A stretch of DNA of 44,048 bases from Xenorhabdus griffiniae. GTDB taxonomy: Bacteria; Pseudomonadota; Gammaproteobacteria; Enterobacterales; Enterobacteriaceae. The notes beneath the pieces are model-generated. The model was given only the letters and a program-made list of their open reading frames with translations. It had not been told where the DNA came from and did no database searches. A program made the translations under genes and the position numbers. The DNA is taken from the NCBI RefSeq assembly GCF_001028135.1, contig NZ_LDNM01000106.1:1-44048 (forward strand), read 5' to 3'. Of this stretch, positions 26,877 to 35,877 are shown piece after piece. Numbering within the stretch: position 1 is the first letter of the stretch; each line of letters opens with the position of its first letter.

Positions 26877-29800
26877 TCAGAATTGCCATCTAAAACCGAT
26901 ATTCATACTATTGTCCTGATGACCGCTGGAGAGCAATCCACTATAGCCAAGCGTGAATGAAACGTTATTACTTGCACTCATCTCCGCGTTAGCTTTTAGC
27001 ACCACACCATCACGAGAAGCAGGCACGCTGTGAGTCACAAACGTTGTGTTACTGCCACGGAACGATAAACCTGTTGCTCGTTCACGTTCACCGTATTGGT
27101 GTTGCCAGCCTAATTCTCCCTTTAGGGTCATTGAAGAACCCCATGCAGTCTGCCAGCTATGATTGGCACGTAATCCCAATGTGGAAAGAGTGGCTTCCGT
27201 ATGTTGGCTGTTACCACGAAGTGCGGCGGCAGCACCATCTTCGTTAATACCTTCATTGCGGAAATTGACGTAAGCCAAGTTAACGAATGGCTCCAAATTC
27301 ACAACCCCTGTCGGCAGAGGGTAAGCAAGTTCTGCGGATAATTGTGTTGTTCGTCCACTGTACCGGGCATTCTCACTATCACGCTGACTGCCATAGCTGA
27401 TAAAGCGTTTGGTATCAATACGGTGCCACGTGAATCCGCTATTGGCTCGCAAAACAAAGTCACCAAATTGACGGTCACCATAAAGAGCGAGGTGATAGTT
27501 ATTACTGTCAGCAGTCACACTGTTACCGCTATCAAGGGAAGTACGGGTATAACCCGTTGCGATACCAAGACGGCTGTATTCATCAATAAGAGCATCCGCG
27601 CCAAGGAATAAACCATAGTTGGAAACCTGATAGCCCGTCGCATTCGCTGTACCAGAAGCGTGGCTCCATGCACCAAGCAATCGAACCCATGCACCGTTCT
27701 TGTCTCCATGAATATCAGGCGAAAATGAATAGCCTTCAATCTGACTCAAACGAGAATTCAAGGTATCACGCAAATAACGGCTGTCATTAACCAACTGAGA
27801 TGCAATATCAGCGTGGATTTGTCCATCAAGCTGACGGAATGCAGAGCGGGCCTGTTCCGCAAAACGACTGGCTAAGATACTTTCGTAAACCGGATTATCC
27901 ATGCCAAGAGCATCAGCGGCGGCAGCCACTGCGCGTTCATTCTGTGTCTTAGCAAAATCGACAAAAGCCGTCTCATTACGCCCAACATGGAGAGTGACTT
28001 CACCAGGCTGATAAGACAATCCAGCACCCAGGAAGAGATAATTCGGGACGACATCATCAAAACGGCCATTGATATTCTGCTTCGCACTAAGAATAGTGTA
28101 TTGCTGACCCGTCAGGCTTCGCACCTCTTCAAAAGAAAGCAAGTTCGCCGTATTCTCAAGGGAAACGGTAACTTTTCCGCCATCGATCTGTGCCCTTTTT
28201 TCAACCTGAATGTTGTCACTGCGCCCATCGGAAGCGATTTCAACAGCGTAATGAGAACCGGGTTCAAAGGTAATTTTTTCGGCAACCTTAAGCGTACCTA
28301 TAGAGTTACCCGGTGCTACCGTCCCGCCACGCTGCACATTGAGCGTCCCCACCGTCCCATTCCCACCAAGCGTGCCACTTTCCATGACGGATACGCCAGA
28401 AGAGACACTACCGCTCACGTTCAGTAATCCCTGTTTGACCCGTGTTGGGCCAGAATAGGTATTCTGGCCACTGAGAGTCAACGCACCTCTACCTTGTTTA
28501 GTTAATCCACCATGACCACTGATATCATTGCTCCATTGATCCTGAGCACACTGACCCGCATCACAGATGCGTTCAGTCGGTTTATCCTTATCGAGTACGG
28601 CACCAACACCCGGAATATCAGCGATAAACTGCCCCTTGCCGTAGGCGACTCCGTCAGGATCTGGTATACGGAGTTTTTCAGGAATATCCTCTGCGGTATA
28701 GAACATGCCAGGGCCATTTATTGCTTTACCGAGGTTGATCAATCCCCAGCCGTAAAGCTCATCAATACCCTTTTCCCCCATATCAGTCGCCGTAGTACGA
28801 AGCACGGAAGCGACTTGCTCGCCGCTCATATAGGGAAAACGCTCCATCAATACCGCAATACTACCACCCGCGTGTGGTGCAGCCATTGAGGTTCCGCTAT
28901 AACTGTCATAGCCGGTAGTCATATCATCTATTCCAGTTCCCTTAATGACTGAACTATAGATCTCACTACCCGGTGCGCTGACACAAAGACTGGCCGTATA
29001 GCCACAGCGGGAGGAAAAATTGCTGATGATATAAGGCACGCTATGGGTACTATTTGGATCTTTTTGCAAGCTCGCTACTGTCAACCAGTTTGGTGCAATC
29101 TCTGGCACAAACCAAGCCAGGCCCGCAATAGCATCTGGATTACTGTAGTTATTACTATTGCCAGCAGCAAAAATTGTCACAATACCGCTACGGGCAGCAT
29201 CAATTGCCCCCTGATATGCTCCCCCCGGTTTTGTCCCCAAAATCGGTTTGATTTCATCAAACTGCATCCGGGCCTCAGCCAGGGTAAAATGGGCTGCATT
29301 CGGATCTTTCCCGCCTCTCTCAAGCTCCCTATCAATACCAATCCCCCAGCTGTTGTTAATGATACGGACACCACTGTCTATCAAGGCATTCCAACCAGCC
29401 TGATAAACACCACCATCATTGCCTAAGATAATGCCATCTTCAGGGCCGGGATCACCGTTATCCGCAGTGAATATTTGGGCGTTATAAGCCACGCCATGCA
29501 TCTCTCTGCCATCCCTGTTAGCTGCCGCTATGCCTGCAACATGAACACCATGTGTTCCTAGCCTCCCGTACCTATCCACGGACGGCGTGCCATCATAAGT
29601 GAATGAATCACCTTTTTTCACCGGAATATAGGGATCGGTATATTCACGTATCCCCGAAGTTTTTAAGTTGGTGACCTTATCTTTTCCCATAAACTCAGGA
29701 TGTTTGGCATAAACGGCCTGATCAAATATGCCTAATTTGATCCCTTTACCGGTATAGCCGCTGGCATAGGCTTCATCAGCGTGAATAGCACCCAGTCCCC

Positions 29801-30011
29801 ATTGGCCCGAAAACTCACTGGAACGCCAACTGGCCGGATCGCCAATCCGTCCTTTCTCAACATAATTTTCCGCATAGGTGCCTGCGCTGGCTGCGGCCAA
29901 ACAACAAGCTATCGCGTGATAAAGTACTCGTGATTGGGTTTTGACGGATAAACGTGAGGAAGCCAGAGTGTTCCAGGGTATTCTGTATCTCTTATTCATG
30001 TTAGTCACCAT
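26877..30011 (-). CDS. S8 subtilisin-like serine protease autotransporter (Ssp-like)
   Basis: 1044 aa type Va autotransporter. The signal peptide ends around Ala47 (ASAGTYA before ENYVEKG). The peptidase S8 domain (about 65-440) has the triad Asp97 (LGIFDQAV), His154 (LGTHGVHVAG) and Ser375 (YSGTSMAAPHAGG). One passenger-associated beta-helix repeat lies at about 498-535 (GGLTKQGRGALTLSGQNTYS). A 12-strand beta-barrel at about 775-1044 ends in Phe, typical of outer-membrane proteins. The layout matches Serratia marcescens Ssp-type extracellular proteases. The start may be M1 (30011) or M5 (29999); the latter has GGTGA six bases upstream. No adjacent gene suggests co-regulation. Confidence 0.93.
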   Translation of the reverse strand: MVTNMNKRYRIPWNTLASSRLSVKTQSRVLYHAIACCLAAASAGTYAENYVEKGRIGDPASWRSSEFSGQWGLGAIHADEAYASGYTGKGIKLGIFDQAVYAKHPEFMGKDKVTNLKTSGIREYTDPYIPVKKGDSFTYDGTPSVDRYGRLGTHGVHVAGIAAANRDGREMHGVAYNAQIFTADNGDPGPEDGIILGNDGGVYQAGWNALIDSGVRIINNSWGIGIDRELERGGKDPNAAHFTLAEARMQFDEIKPILGTKPGGAYQGAIDAARSGIVTIFAAGNSNNYSNPDAIAGLAWFVPEIAPNWLTVASLQKDPNSTHSVPYIISNFSSRCGYTASLCVSAPGSEIYSSVIKGTGIDDMTTGYDSYSGTSMAAPHAGGSIAVLMERFPYMSGEQVASVLRTTATDMGEKGIDELYGWGLINLGKAINGPGMFYTAEDIPEKLRIPDPDGVAYGKGQFIADIPGVGAVLDKDKPTERICDAGQCAQDQWSNDISGHGGLTKQGRGALTLSGQNTYSGPTRVKQGLLNVSGSVSSGVSVMESGTLGGNGTVGTLNVQRGGTVAPGNSIGTLKVAEKITFEPGSHYAVEIASDGRSDNIQVEKRAQIDGGKVTVSLENTANLLSFEEVRSLTGQQYTILSAKQNINGRFDDVVPNYLFLGAGLSYQPGEVTLHVGRNETAFVDFAKTQNERAVAAAADALGMDNPVYESILASRFAEQARSAFRQLDGQIHADIASQLVNDSRYLRDTLNSRLSQIEGYSFSPDIHGDKNGAWVRLLGAWSHASGTANATGYQVSNYGLFLGADALIDEYSRLGIATGYTRTSLDSGNSVTADSNNYHLALYGDRQFGDFVLRANSGFTWHRIDTKRFISYGSQRDSENARYSGRTTQLSAELAYPLPTGVVNLEPFVNLAYVNFRNEGINEDGAAAALRGNSQHTEATLSTLGLRANHSWQTAWGSSMTLKGELGWQHQYGERERATGLSFRGSNTTFVTHSVPASRDGVVLKANAEMSASNNVSFTLGYSGLLSSGHQDNSMNIGFRWQF

Positions 30012-30357
30012 CCATTGTTGATTTGCAAAAATGCCAGCTCTTATGTTTTTTATTGTGTAGGCAGCTTGAAACCATCAAGGTGATCGTTGTCTAAAAAGCA
30101 GGGACAGATTAAAAAGGCGTGCTGTTTTTTAGATTGTTATCAAAAGAAAGCGGGTTTAATCAAAGCCATCACCTACACTATTTACACCACCAATACTCAC
30201 TATAAAATGCCACATTTAATCAACCCTTATTTTAATAAATTTTAACCAAACCATAACATTCCATGATGTTATTCTGAAACATTGGAATGGTTCTTTATTT
30301 TCGTTAACCCTGATTGGCAAATTTCGTGCCCGAACGTAGAAGCCTGCTTCTATGGTA
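30012..30357. other. Intergenic region upstream of the autotransporter
   Basis: About 345 bp, AT-rich. It must contain the autotransporter promoter on the minus strand. No gene, RNA or repeat was recognised. Confidence 0.45.
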
Positions 30358-30470
30358 GGTCAGGTATTGAATGGGTGGATTACCCGCTAAATGTAGTTTT
30401 CACGCTCAATAAACGTCCCTATCACTTTGTCGTGCACTTCTTCCGATTTGGAATCACCAATTGTCTTTCG
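30358..30470 (-). mobile_element. IS1-family remnant: insB 3' end and one terminal repeat
   Basis: The minus strand encodes SKSEEVHDKVIGTFIERENYI then a stop, the C-terminus of IS1 InsB. It is followed by an IS1-like terminal repeat (GGTCAGGTATTGAATGGG, 30358-30375) that resembles the TIR of the 281-bp remnant. A one-base deletion breaks the frame further upstream. The other end is absent. Confidence 0.65.
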
Positions 30471-30935
30471 TTATCCATTATTATTTTTACACCATAATTT
30501 AATTAAATAATCATATAAAAATGTAGTTATAAGGCAAATGAAAAACCAATTAATCCATGATATTGAGTTTTGCAATATAGATATTAAGAAAGAGTTTCCT
30601 ATAGCAAAATCCATTAGTGGTTGCCGAACTAGTCTACCCATGATCGCCAATTCAAGTAACCACATAATAATTCCTCTTGTGAAAGAATTAGATGTAGGCA
30701 TACCCCTTTTTATGAATATATACAAGATTGTTATACCAAAACCTGTTTCTATACTTGTGAATGCAGCTAAGTACCTAACATCCCAAGAGGGTAAAACAGA
30801 TACGTTATTTACTTCACTTCTAATGTATGGCATTAACAACTCAACGTTAATAACATGAACTATAAATCCAATAAATGCAGTAAATATAGATACAATTAAA
30901 ATAATAAAAAAAACTACTTTTTTTTCGTTACCCAT
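30471..30935 (-). CDS. Small membrane protein, unrecognised
   Basis: 154 aa with about four hydrophobic helices (about 7-29, 57-76, 88-106, 118-146) and no family I recognise. Start ATG 30935 (GTG at 30938 is possible), with AGAGG upstream. The last two codons and the stop come from IS1-derived sequence, so the C-terminus may have been replaced by the IS1 insertion. Codon use is AT-rich. Whether it is expressed is uncertain. Confidence 0.55.
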   Translation of the reverse strand: MGNEKKVVFFIILIVSIFTAFIGFIVHVINVELLMPYIRSEVNNVSVLPSWDVRYLAAFTSIETGFGITILYIFIKRGMPTSNSFTRGIIMWLLELAIMGRLVRQPLMDFAIGNSFLISILQNSISWINWFFICLITTFLYDYLIKLWCKNNNG

Positions 30936-31259
30936 CACATAAGCCTCTAAAATTTACGATTCATAATAATGATATAGTTTAATTATTTTGTTAAAAATTT
31001 CAAAAGTTAATTTTTAATTACCATCAAAATTTTCAAGAAGAACAATTCACTTACTATAAAAAGACCTCCACGCTATTTTTTAAATCTTTAAATGTCTTAG
31101 AACCATATGAAAGCAACTCCATCCGTGATTAAAACCACAGGATTACGTAAATTTAACGGATTAATAGAAATTTTTTATTATGAATGTTTAGATGCGCAAT
31201 AAAAAGATGAGAGGGAGAGGATATTCCCTCTCCCTATAACTAATTAAAAACTATATTTA
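30936..31259. other. AT-rich intergenic region with one hairpin
   Basis: No gene found. AGGGAGAGG (31212-31220) and CCTCTCCCT (31227-31235) form a 9-bp stem with a 6-nt loop. On the minus strand it is followed by a short T-run, so it may be a terminator left from a lost minus-strand gene. Confidence 0.45.
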
Positions 31260-31364
31260 TATACTCGATAAACGTCAAGTTGCAATCCGCAAGACGACGC
31301 GAGGCCTTATATTTCCCCGCTGCGCGGGGAAATATAAGGCGCATCTTGAAGTTAGATTGGTATA
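31260..31364 (-). repeat. 105-bp palindromic MITE-like repeat, copy 6
   Basis: Exactly 105 bp, from TATACTCGATAAACGTCAAG to ATTGGTATA, inverted relative to copies 1, 2, 4 and 5. The central 13-bp hairpin TATATTTCCCCGC / GCGGGGAAATATA is perfect. The IS3 orfA fragment begins at the very next base. Confidence 0.92.
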
Positions 31365-31569
31365 GAACAAGGTTATTGTGTCCCACAAGCCGCTGAATCC
31401 TTAGGGGTCTCCAAAAAATTGCTACATGTCTGGCGGAAACAACATGTCGAGCAATTCCAACCCGGAATCCTAACCTCTGGTGAGCGACAGGAGTTGCTGA
31501 AACTTCGAGAAGAAAACAAACAGTTAAGGATGGAAAAGGAAATCCTAAAAAAGGCGAACGCCTTCTTTA
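31365..31569 (+). pseudogene. IS3-family orfA fragment
   Basis: An open frame encodes a helix-turn-helix, EQGYCVPQAAESLGVSKKLL, then LHVWRKQH. It continues through the leucine-zipper-like ERQELLKLREENKQLRMEKE and ILKKANAFF, characteristic of IS3-family OrfA. Both ends are missing: the left stops at MITE copy 6, and the right diverges after ANAFF. orfB is absent. Confidence 0.75.
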
Positions 31570-31821
31570 ATACAGGGGTCAGCAGTTCCTGTTCCCAGCG
31601 GTTGGTGTAATGCCAAGGAAAATGGTGAATGGGTTGTTACCCTTCGTTGTGGGGAATGATTCGAAAACCCTATGCGACTCTTTGCAGAAGCAGGCATCGT
31701 TGCTGATTCACAACCCCATGGTGAATGGCAAGAAACAGAGGTGAAACTTGGCACCATGCTACAAGCTCTGGGATTATCTGATAGCAATGATAGTCATTTA
31801 CTATTTTCTGACCATGTATAG
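31570..31821 (+). pseudogene. Fragment of an unrecognised gene with an in-frame stop
   Basis: A single frame reads through GWCNAKENGEWVVTLRCGE, a TGA at 31657, then FENPMRLFAEAGIVADSQPH and on to SDHV and a stop. The composition looks protein-like, and changing TGA to TGG would restore one frame. The 49 codons from ATG 31672 could still be translated. I do not recognise the family. Confidence 0.4.
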
Positions 31822-31914
31822 TGCATCGTTGGGCACTTAGCTGCGATATGTATTTCATAGCTTTCACACTCTTGATCTATACTATTGCCCCTTTTGCAAC
31901 ACATAAAAAACACA

Positions 31915-32409
31915 ATGGAACGCTTTCTCGAAAATACAATGTATTCCTCCCGCTGGCTACTTGCACCGGTTTATTTCGGTTTATCATTGGCATTATTTGC
32001 CCTTGCGGTTAAGTTCTTTCTGGAAATCATGCATATCCTGCCGAACCTTCTTTACATTACAGAATCCGACCTCATCCTGACGTTGCTTTCCCTGGTTGAT
32101 ATGGCTCTGGTTGGCGGGTTGCTGGTAATGGTGATGTTTTCTGGCTATGAAAACTTTGTTTCAAGCCTGGATATTCACGAAAGCAAGGAGAAATTAAGCT
32201 GGTTGGGGAAAATGGATGCGACCTCACTCAAAAATAAAGTTGCAGCCTCAATTGTCGCCATTTCCTCCATTCATTTGCTGCGCGTCTTTATGGATGCCAA
32301 AAATGTGCCGGACAATAAACTTATGTGGTATGTCATTATTCACCTCACCTTTGTTTTGTCCGCATTTGTGATGGGATATCTGGATAAACTTACGCGCCAC
32401 AATCATTAA
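31915..32409 (+). CDS. yqhA: UPF0114 membrane protein YqhA
   Basis: 164 aa, nearly identical in layout to E. coli YqhA (TIGR00645). Four hydrophobic helices are visible. Diagnostic stretches are [20 protein letters not shown] at the start, [19 protein letters not shown] in the middle and the C-terminal LDKLTRHNH. The function is not established. The ATG at 31915 is chosen by homology; no good Shine-Dalgarno is visible. The neighbours (IS debris on one side, the ter locus on the other) differ from E. coli. Confidence 0.94.
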   Translation: MERFLENTMYSSRWLLAPVYFGLSLALFALAVKFFLEIMHILPNLLYITESDLILTLLSLVDMALVGGLLVMVMFSGYENFVSSLDIHESKEKLSWLGKMDATSLKNKVAASIVAISSIHLLRVFMDAKNVPDNKLMWYVIIHLTFVLSAFVMGYLDKLTRHNH

Positions 32410-32455
32410 GCGATCAAACAGTAAGCGAACAAGCCAACCCACAATCATCGCCCTG

Positions 32456-32483
32456 ATGCCAGTTGAATCCAACCGGCTGGCAT
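32456..32483. terminator. Hairpin between convergent yqhA and terW
   Basis: ATGCCAG / CTGGCAT (7 bp) with an inner TTG-AATC-CAA pairing lies in the 73-bp gap between convergent genes. No T-run is present. Confidence 0.35.
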
Positions 32484-32968
32484 TACGGAATTCGCCTCTT
32501 CGATGAACTTCCTTTCACGGACTCTTTGAGCAATTTTTCAATAAACCTATCCACGACCGTTTCAACGACATCACTTCGGGTTGTTTCCAGACGATTAGCC
32601 AAACTATCAATTTTTCTGATGACAGACATTCTTAGGGATAGGGAAACCGGCTTTTTTTTCTCTTTATCAAGAAAGACATGGCTGGTGGCGTCTTCAGATT
32701 TACAACTGAGATGCTGCACAAGGAGTTCTTCAATCCTTCTCACATCTTTCCTGGTCAGGATCCCTTTATCCACTAACTGATAAGTATTGCCCATTTTGCT
32801 AAACCGGATATCCGCACAGTAAAGATCTCTCAATTCCCGCAATGCACGTGTTAACGTAGGCTCCGAACAATTCAGTTCCCTAATGATCTTCACCTTACTA
32901 ACCGGTTTACCCTGTGAAAGTAATAAAGTTAATTTAAAATTTCTAAATTGTTTGGGACTAAGCAGCAT
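32483..32968 (-). CDS. terW: Ter-locus transcriptional regulator TerW
   Basis: 161 aa. An N-terminal helix-turn-helix (about 15-60, PVSKVKIIRELNCSEPTLTR) is followed by a linker and a C-terminal ribbon-helix-helix-like segment (about 107-147, PVSLSLRMSVIRKIDSLANR). Sequence and context match TerW of plasmid R478 and EHEC tellurite-resistance loci, a DNA-binding regulator of the terZABCDE promoter. It lies downstream of the HpcH/HpaI gene on the same strand, separated by 134 bp, and probably has its own promoter. The three palindromes at 37184-37348 are candidate targets. Confidence 0.85.
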   Translation of the reverse strand: MLLSPKQFRNFKLTLLLSQGKPVSKVKIIRELNCSEPTLTRALRELRDLYCADIRFSKMGNTYQLVDKGILTRKDVRRIEELLVQHLSCKSEDATSHVFLDKEKKKPVSLSLRMSVIRKIDSLANRLETTRSDVVETVVDRFIEKLLKESVKGSSSKRRIP

Positions 32969-33102
32969 TTTTTATTACCAAGTCAGGGATAGCAAACCCC
33001 AGGCTATCTACTGTTAACTACAAAAATAACTTTCAGCATAGCTACTATCACAGGCAAATCAATATCAAAACGAGTGAAAGCGTTAGCAATATTTTCAACC
33101 GG

Positions 33103-34032
33103 TTAAGATACTATTGCCTCTGGTTCTATACCATAATGCGCTGCCCGCTCGAGAATATTGACTGCCCAGCGTTGATGGGTGGCAGGTTCACACATCATTC
33201 CCTGCGATTTGAACACGGCTTCACTGGCACTAAGAATAGTCAGCGCCTCAGCATGATCATGAGCATTAACCATTAGCGCTCGTTGGATGCATTTAATCTG
33301 CTTCGGGTGTATAGCTGTTTTTCCCACCAGACCGTGGGCAACATCCAATTCCAGCTCTTTTTCCAGTAATCTCAAATCATCAATATGCTCACAAACCGGC
33401 GCAGTCAGAGCAAATCCCCGTGCAACAAAAACGGCAACCAACATTTTAATGACATAGCCCATCGGCCCATCATACAGGGTAAAATTACGGGAGCGCCGCA
33501 GGGACATGACATTCATCAGATCATTACCGCCAATACGCAAGGCAATAACGCGATCCTTGCAAGGGTGTTGTTTGAGAATGTCCGCAAGCTGGTTCATTTT
33601 CCGAACGTCAAACACCTCTTCACTCTCCAGTGTTGGCATCATGCACAGATGGGTTGAACCAATAACATCCCACCAGCCGGACAACGAAGCATGGGTAAAT
33701 TTGGGCAAAACCAGTCCATCAATGGCACTCAGATTGACATTGGTCACCAGATAATTTGCCATTCTTTCATCACGTGGACGGATAAAAATCAGGGGACGAT
33801 GGCAATCGGTATTGGAAGAAAAACGGCTTTCTTCGGTCAATGTTTGCATGACTTCCCGGAGATTTTCGAGGGCAAGGGGAATATCCTGTTCACTAACGGC
33901 ATCTTCCAGACAAATAACCAGCGAGCGCAGATCAGGGATCTTATTCTGTAACACAATTTCAGCAATGTCCTGACGGGTAGCTGGCATATACAGAGTGGCA
34001 CCGAGTCGATGTGGAGAAGGGATTGGTTTCAT
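33103..34032 (-). CDS. HpcH/HpaI aldolase / citrate lyase beta-like protein of the Ter locus
   Basis: 309 aa TIM-barrel protein of the CitE-like superfamily, with the VICLEDAV, FIRPRDERM and GLVLPKF strand-end motifs that hold metal and substrate in the family. It is the last gene of a four-gene operon conserved beside ter genes. Comparative genomics has proposed that this operon makes a nucleoside-like metabolite; the reaction is unknown. The ATG at 34032 overlaps the preceding TGA by one base (TGATG); a GTG at 34035 is possible. Confidence 0.85.
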   Translation of the reverse strand: MKPIPSPHRLGATLYMPATRQDIAEIVLQNKIPDLRSLVICLEDAVSEQDIPLALENLREVMQTLTEESRFSSNTDCHRPLIFIRPRDERMANYLVTNVNLSAIDGLVLPKFTHASLSGWWDVIGSTHLCMMPTLESEEVFDVRKMNQLADILKQHPCKDRVIALRIGGNDLMNVMSLRRSRNFTLYDGPMGYVIKMLVAVFVARGFALTAPVCEHIDDLRLLEKELELDVAHGLVGKTAIHPKQIKCIQRALMVNAHDHAEALTILSASEAVFKSQGMMCEPATHQRWAVNILERAAHYGIEPEAIVS

Positions 34033-35111
34033 CACGCGACCTTCTTAATCATAGTTACAGCACGATATTGACCGATTAGATCACCGACTTCCGTAATCAC
34101 AACATTTTTCTGACGGGCCAAATGAACCAACAGGGCAACATCAGGATCATCCAGGGAACGCACGAGTACATGTTCTGGCACACGTCGTAATACTGCACGG
34201 GTGGCTTCTGCAATACCAGGTTTAATACGGTTAATACTGTCAATCTGGTATTTTTCAGCAAGACTGGAAATCACCGTTTTGCTTAATTGCTGCAAAGCGG
34301 TTTTTTCCTGCGGCAACCAAACCGCGTCTGGTATAGCAGCGCAATCCAATCGATGACGACAATCAGCAACAGTATCCACCAATAAGCAGCTGCACTCAAA
34401 CTTGAGCAGGTGATCACACTGCACGCAACCGTGCAATCCTTCTTCATGCCAGATCGAACGTGATATCAATCCCGATACCGGCGCACCCATAATACCGAAA
34501 GGAATCAACCAGTCATCATCGCTGGCTGCCAGCCACGAACACCCACAAGGATCAGCTAATACCACCAGACGTGGGAGACCTGAATAACCATCCCGCCCCG
34601 CCAAAGATCGCGACAGTTCTGCCGTAATCGCGCCTTTGCCTGTCCAGCCATCAACAAATACCACGCCATCCGTTCCATGTTGCTGCTCAATATACGATAG
34701 CGCTGTATGATCAATACCACGATCCCGAATAATGCTGATGCCATAATGATAAGAGCATTTGCCCATTTCTCTGAGCGTTTGATGCAACATCACCCCCAAA
34801 GGAACGCCAGCCCTGACCAGGCTGACCAAGACAATCGGCGTATCACCAAAGCGGGATACCAGCGCTTTGGCGAGCATCACAACTTCCGTCGCCAACCGAA
34901 CAGCCCCTTGCCCAAGCGCTTTATCAAACAGTTCAAGGTGATAAGACGTAGGTTCCGGCTCCTGACTTAACATATCCGAATAATGGCGAGCACCAGATTG
35001 GATCAACTGCTCCTTAATATCCACAGGCGTCATCTCAATTTGAACGGGCTTTAGCAGGAATTGAACATCATCAGAAGCGTAACTCCCAGAGAAAGGGGAA
35101 AAGCTATTCAT
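34032..35111 (-). CDS. StiP/PRTase-like protein with C-terminal PELOTA RNA-binding domain
   Basis: 359 aa. The N-terminal part (about 25-265) is a phosphoribosyltransferase-like StiP domain with a PRPP-loop-like VVFVDGWTGKGAI at 150-162. The C-terminal part (about 305-359, ending near TEVGDLIGQYRAVTMIKKV) fits the PELOTA RNA-binding domain. A cysteine-rich stretch at 229-251 (C229, C232, C240, C242, C251) may bind a metal. It overlaps the HAD gene by 8 bp and the aldolase gene by 1 bp. The family is confined mostly to ter gene neighbourhoods. Some databases call StiP a cysteine protease; the fold argues for a nucleotide-related role. Confidence 0.8.
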   Translation of the reverse strand: MNSFSPFSGSYASDDVQFLLKPVQIEMTPVDIKEQLIQSGARHYSDMLSQEPEPTSYHLELFDKALGQGAVRLATEVVMLAKALVSRFGDTPIVLVSLVRAGVPLGVMLHQTLREMGKCSYHYGISIIRDRGIDHTALSYIEQQHGTDGVVFVDGWTGKGAITAELSRSLAGRDGYSGLPRLVVLADPCGCSWLAASDDDWLIPFGIMGAPVSGLISRSIWHEEGLHGCVQCDHLLKFECSCLLVDTVADCRHRLDCAAIPDAVWLPQEKTALQQLSKTVISSLAEKYQIDSINRIKPGIAEATRAVLRRVPEHVLVRSLDDPDVALLVHLARQKNVVITEVGDLIGQYRAVTMIKKVA

Positions 35112-35877
35112 TATTTACAGCTCCAAATAAGGCTGTCATTAATGTGTCAGCAAACTGGCTTTGCTGAGGCATACTAAACCAATCACACAGTTGCATAAAA
35201 CGGTGATCACTCAGACTGTCTCCCAGGCCGATAACCGGGAAAACGCCTCTCTCAGCACGAAGTCTTTGCAAGAGGTGATGAGTCGCCAGCCCCTTGTCAA
35301 CACACTTTGGCAGCACAGTAAGATTGTTATTGTTTTGATGGAAATAAAAGTTTTGCTGGAAATGACTTTCTTGGGCTAAAGCGTCAGCCAGGATATTAAG
35401 CTCATTCAATCTATCGTGGTTGCGGTGCTTGATGATCAGGAAAACAGGTACATCACCGTACTCATAGTCAATGCGTACCCAGGCATCGATACTATAAGAT
35501 GCCATCAAACGCTGGCTCAACCGTTCCAACTCACACAATTTATCCCGATATGACAACAATTCTGACAACATGCACGATTGCCAAAGCTCATCAACAGCAC
35601 CTTCTGGTGTGAGGATCACCGCACCGTGCGAAACAATACACCAGGAACTGAAAGGGATCTGCACACGGCTTAATTGTTCTGTATTTCTGGCGGTGACTGG
35701 AATAACCTCGGCATGAGCCAACAGCCAATCAACCAGCATGGATTGTTTTTCAGTCAGATAGCTGTGGGGAAAACATTTTCGATCCAAGGCCCCCACGCGA
35801 AAAGATATTTCTTTCAGCTTGCGGCGAGATTGAAATAGCGTGTCATCAAGATCAGTTAAAAATACAGGCTTAATCAT
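35104..35877 (-). CDS. HAD-superfamily hydrolase of the Ter metabolite operon
   Basis: 257 aa with the HAD motif I DLDDTLF (nucleophile Asp9), an SHGAV segment near 85 and the acidic motif IV GLGDSLSDHRFM near 223. A large alpha/beta cap lies between, as in Cof/sucrose-phosphatase-type HADs. It is a predicted phosphatase. The start at 35877 (MIKPVFLTDLDDT) is chosen over an ORF extension because it overlaps the preceding stop by 8 bp, as the other junctions in this operon do, and places motif I at the N-terminus. Confidence 0.88.
   Translation of the reverse strand: MIKPVFLTDLDDTLFQSRRKLKEISFRVGALDRKCFPHSYLTEKQSMLVDWLLAHAEVIPVTARNTEQLSRVQIPFSSWCIVSHGAVILTPEGAVDELWQSCMLSELLSYRDKLCELERLSQRLMASYSIDAWVRIDYEYGDVPVFLIIKHRNHDRLNELNILADALAQESHFQQNFYFHQNNNNLTVLPKCVDKGLATHHLLQRLRAERGVFPVIGLGDSLSDHRFMQLCDWFSMPQQSQFADTLMTALFGAVNNE

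Noticed and set aside
30282-30497. Plus-strand 71-codon ORF downstream of the membrane protein gene
   Set aside because: It is antisense to an IS1 insB remnant and its terminal repeat; there is no ribosome-binding site.
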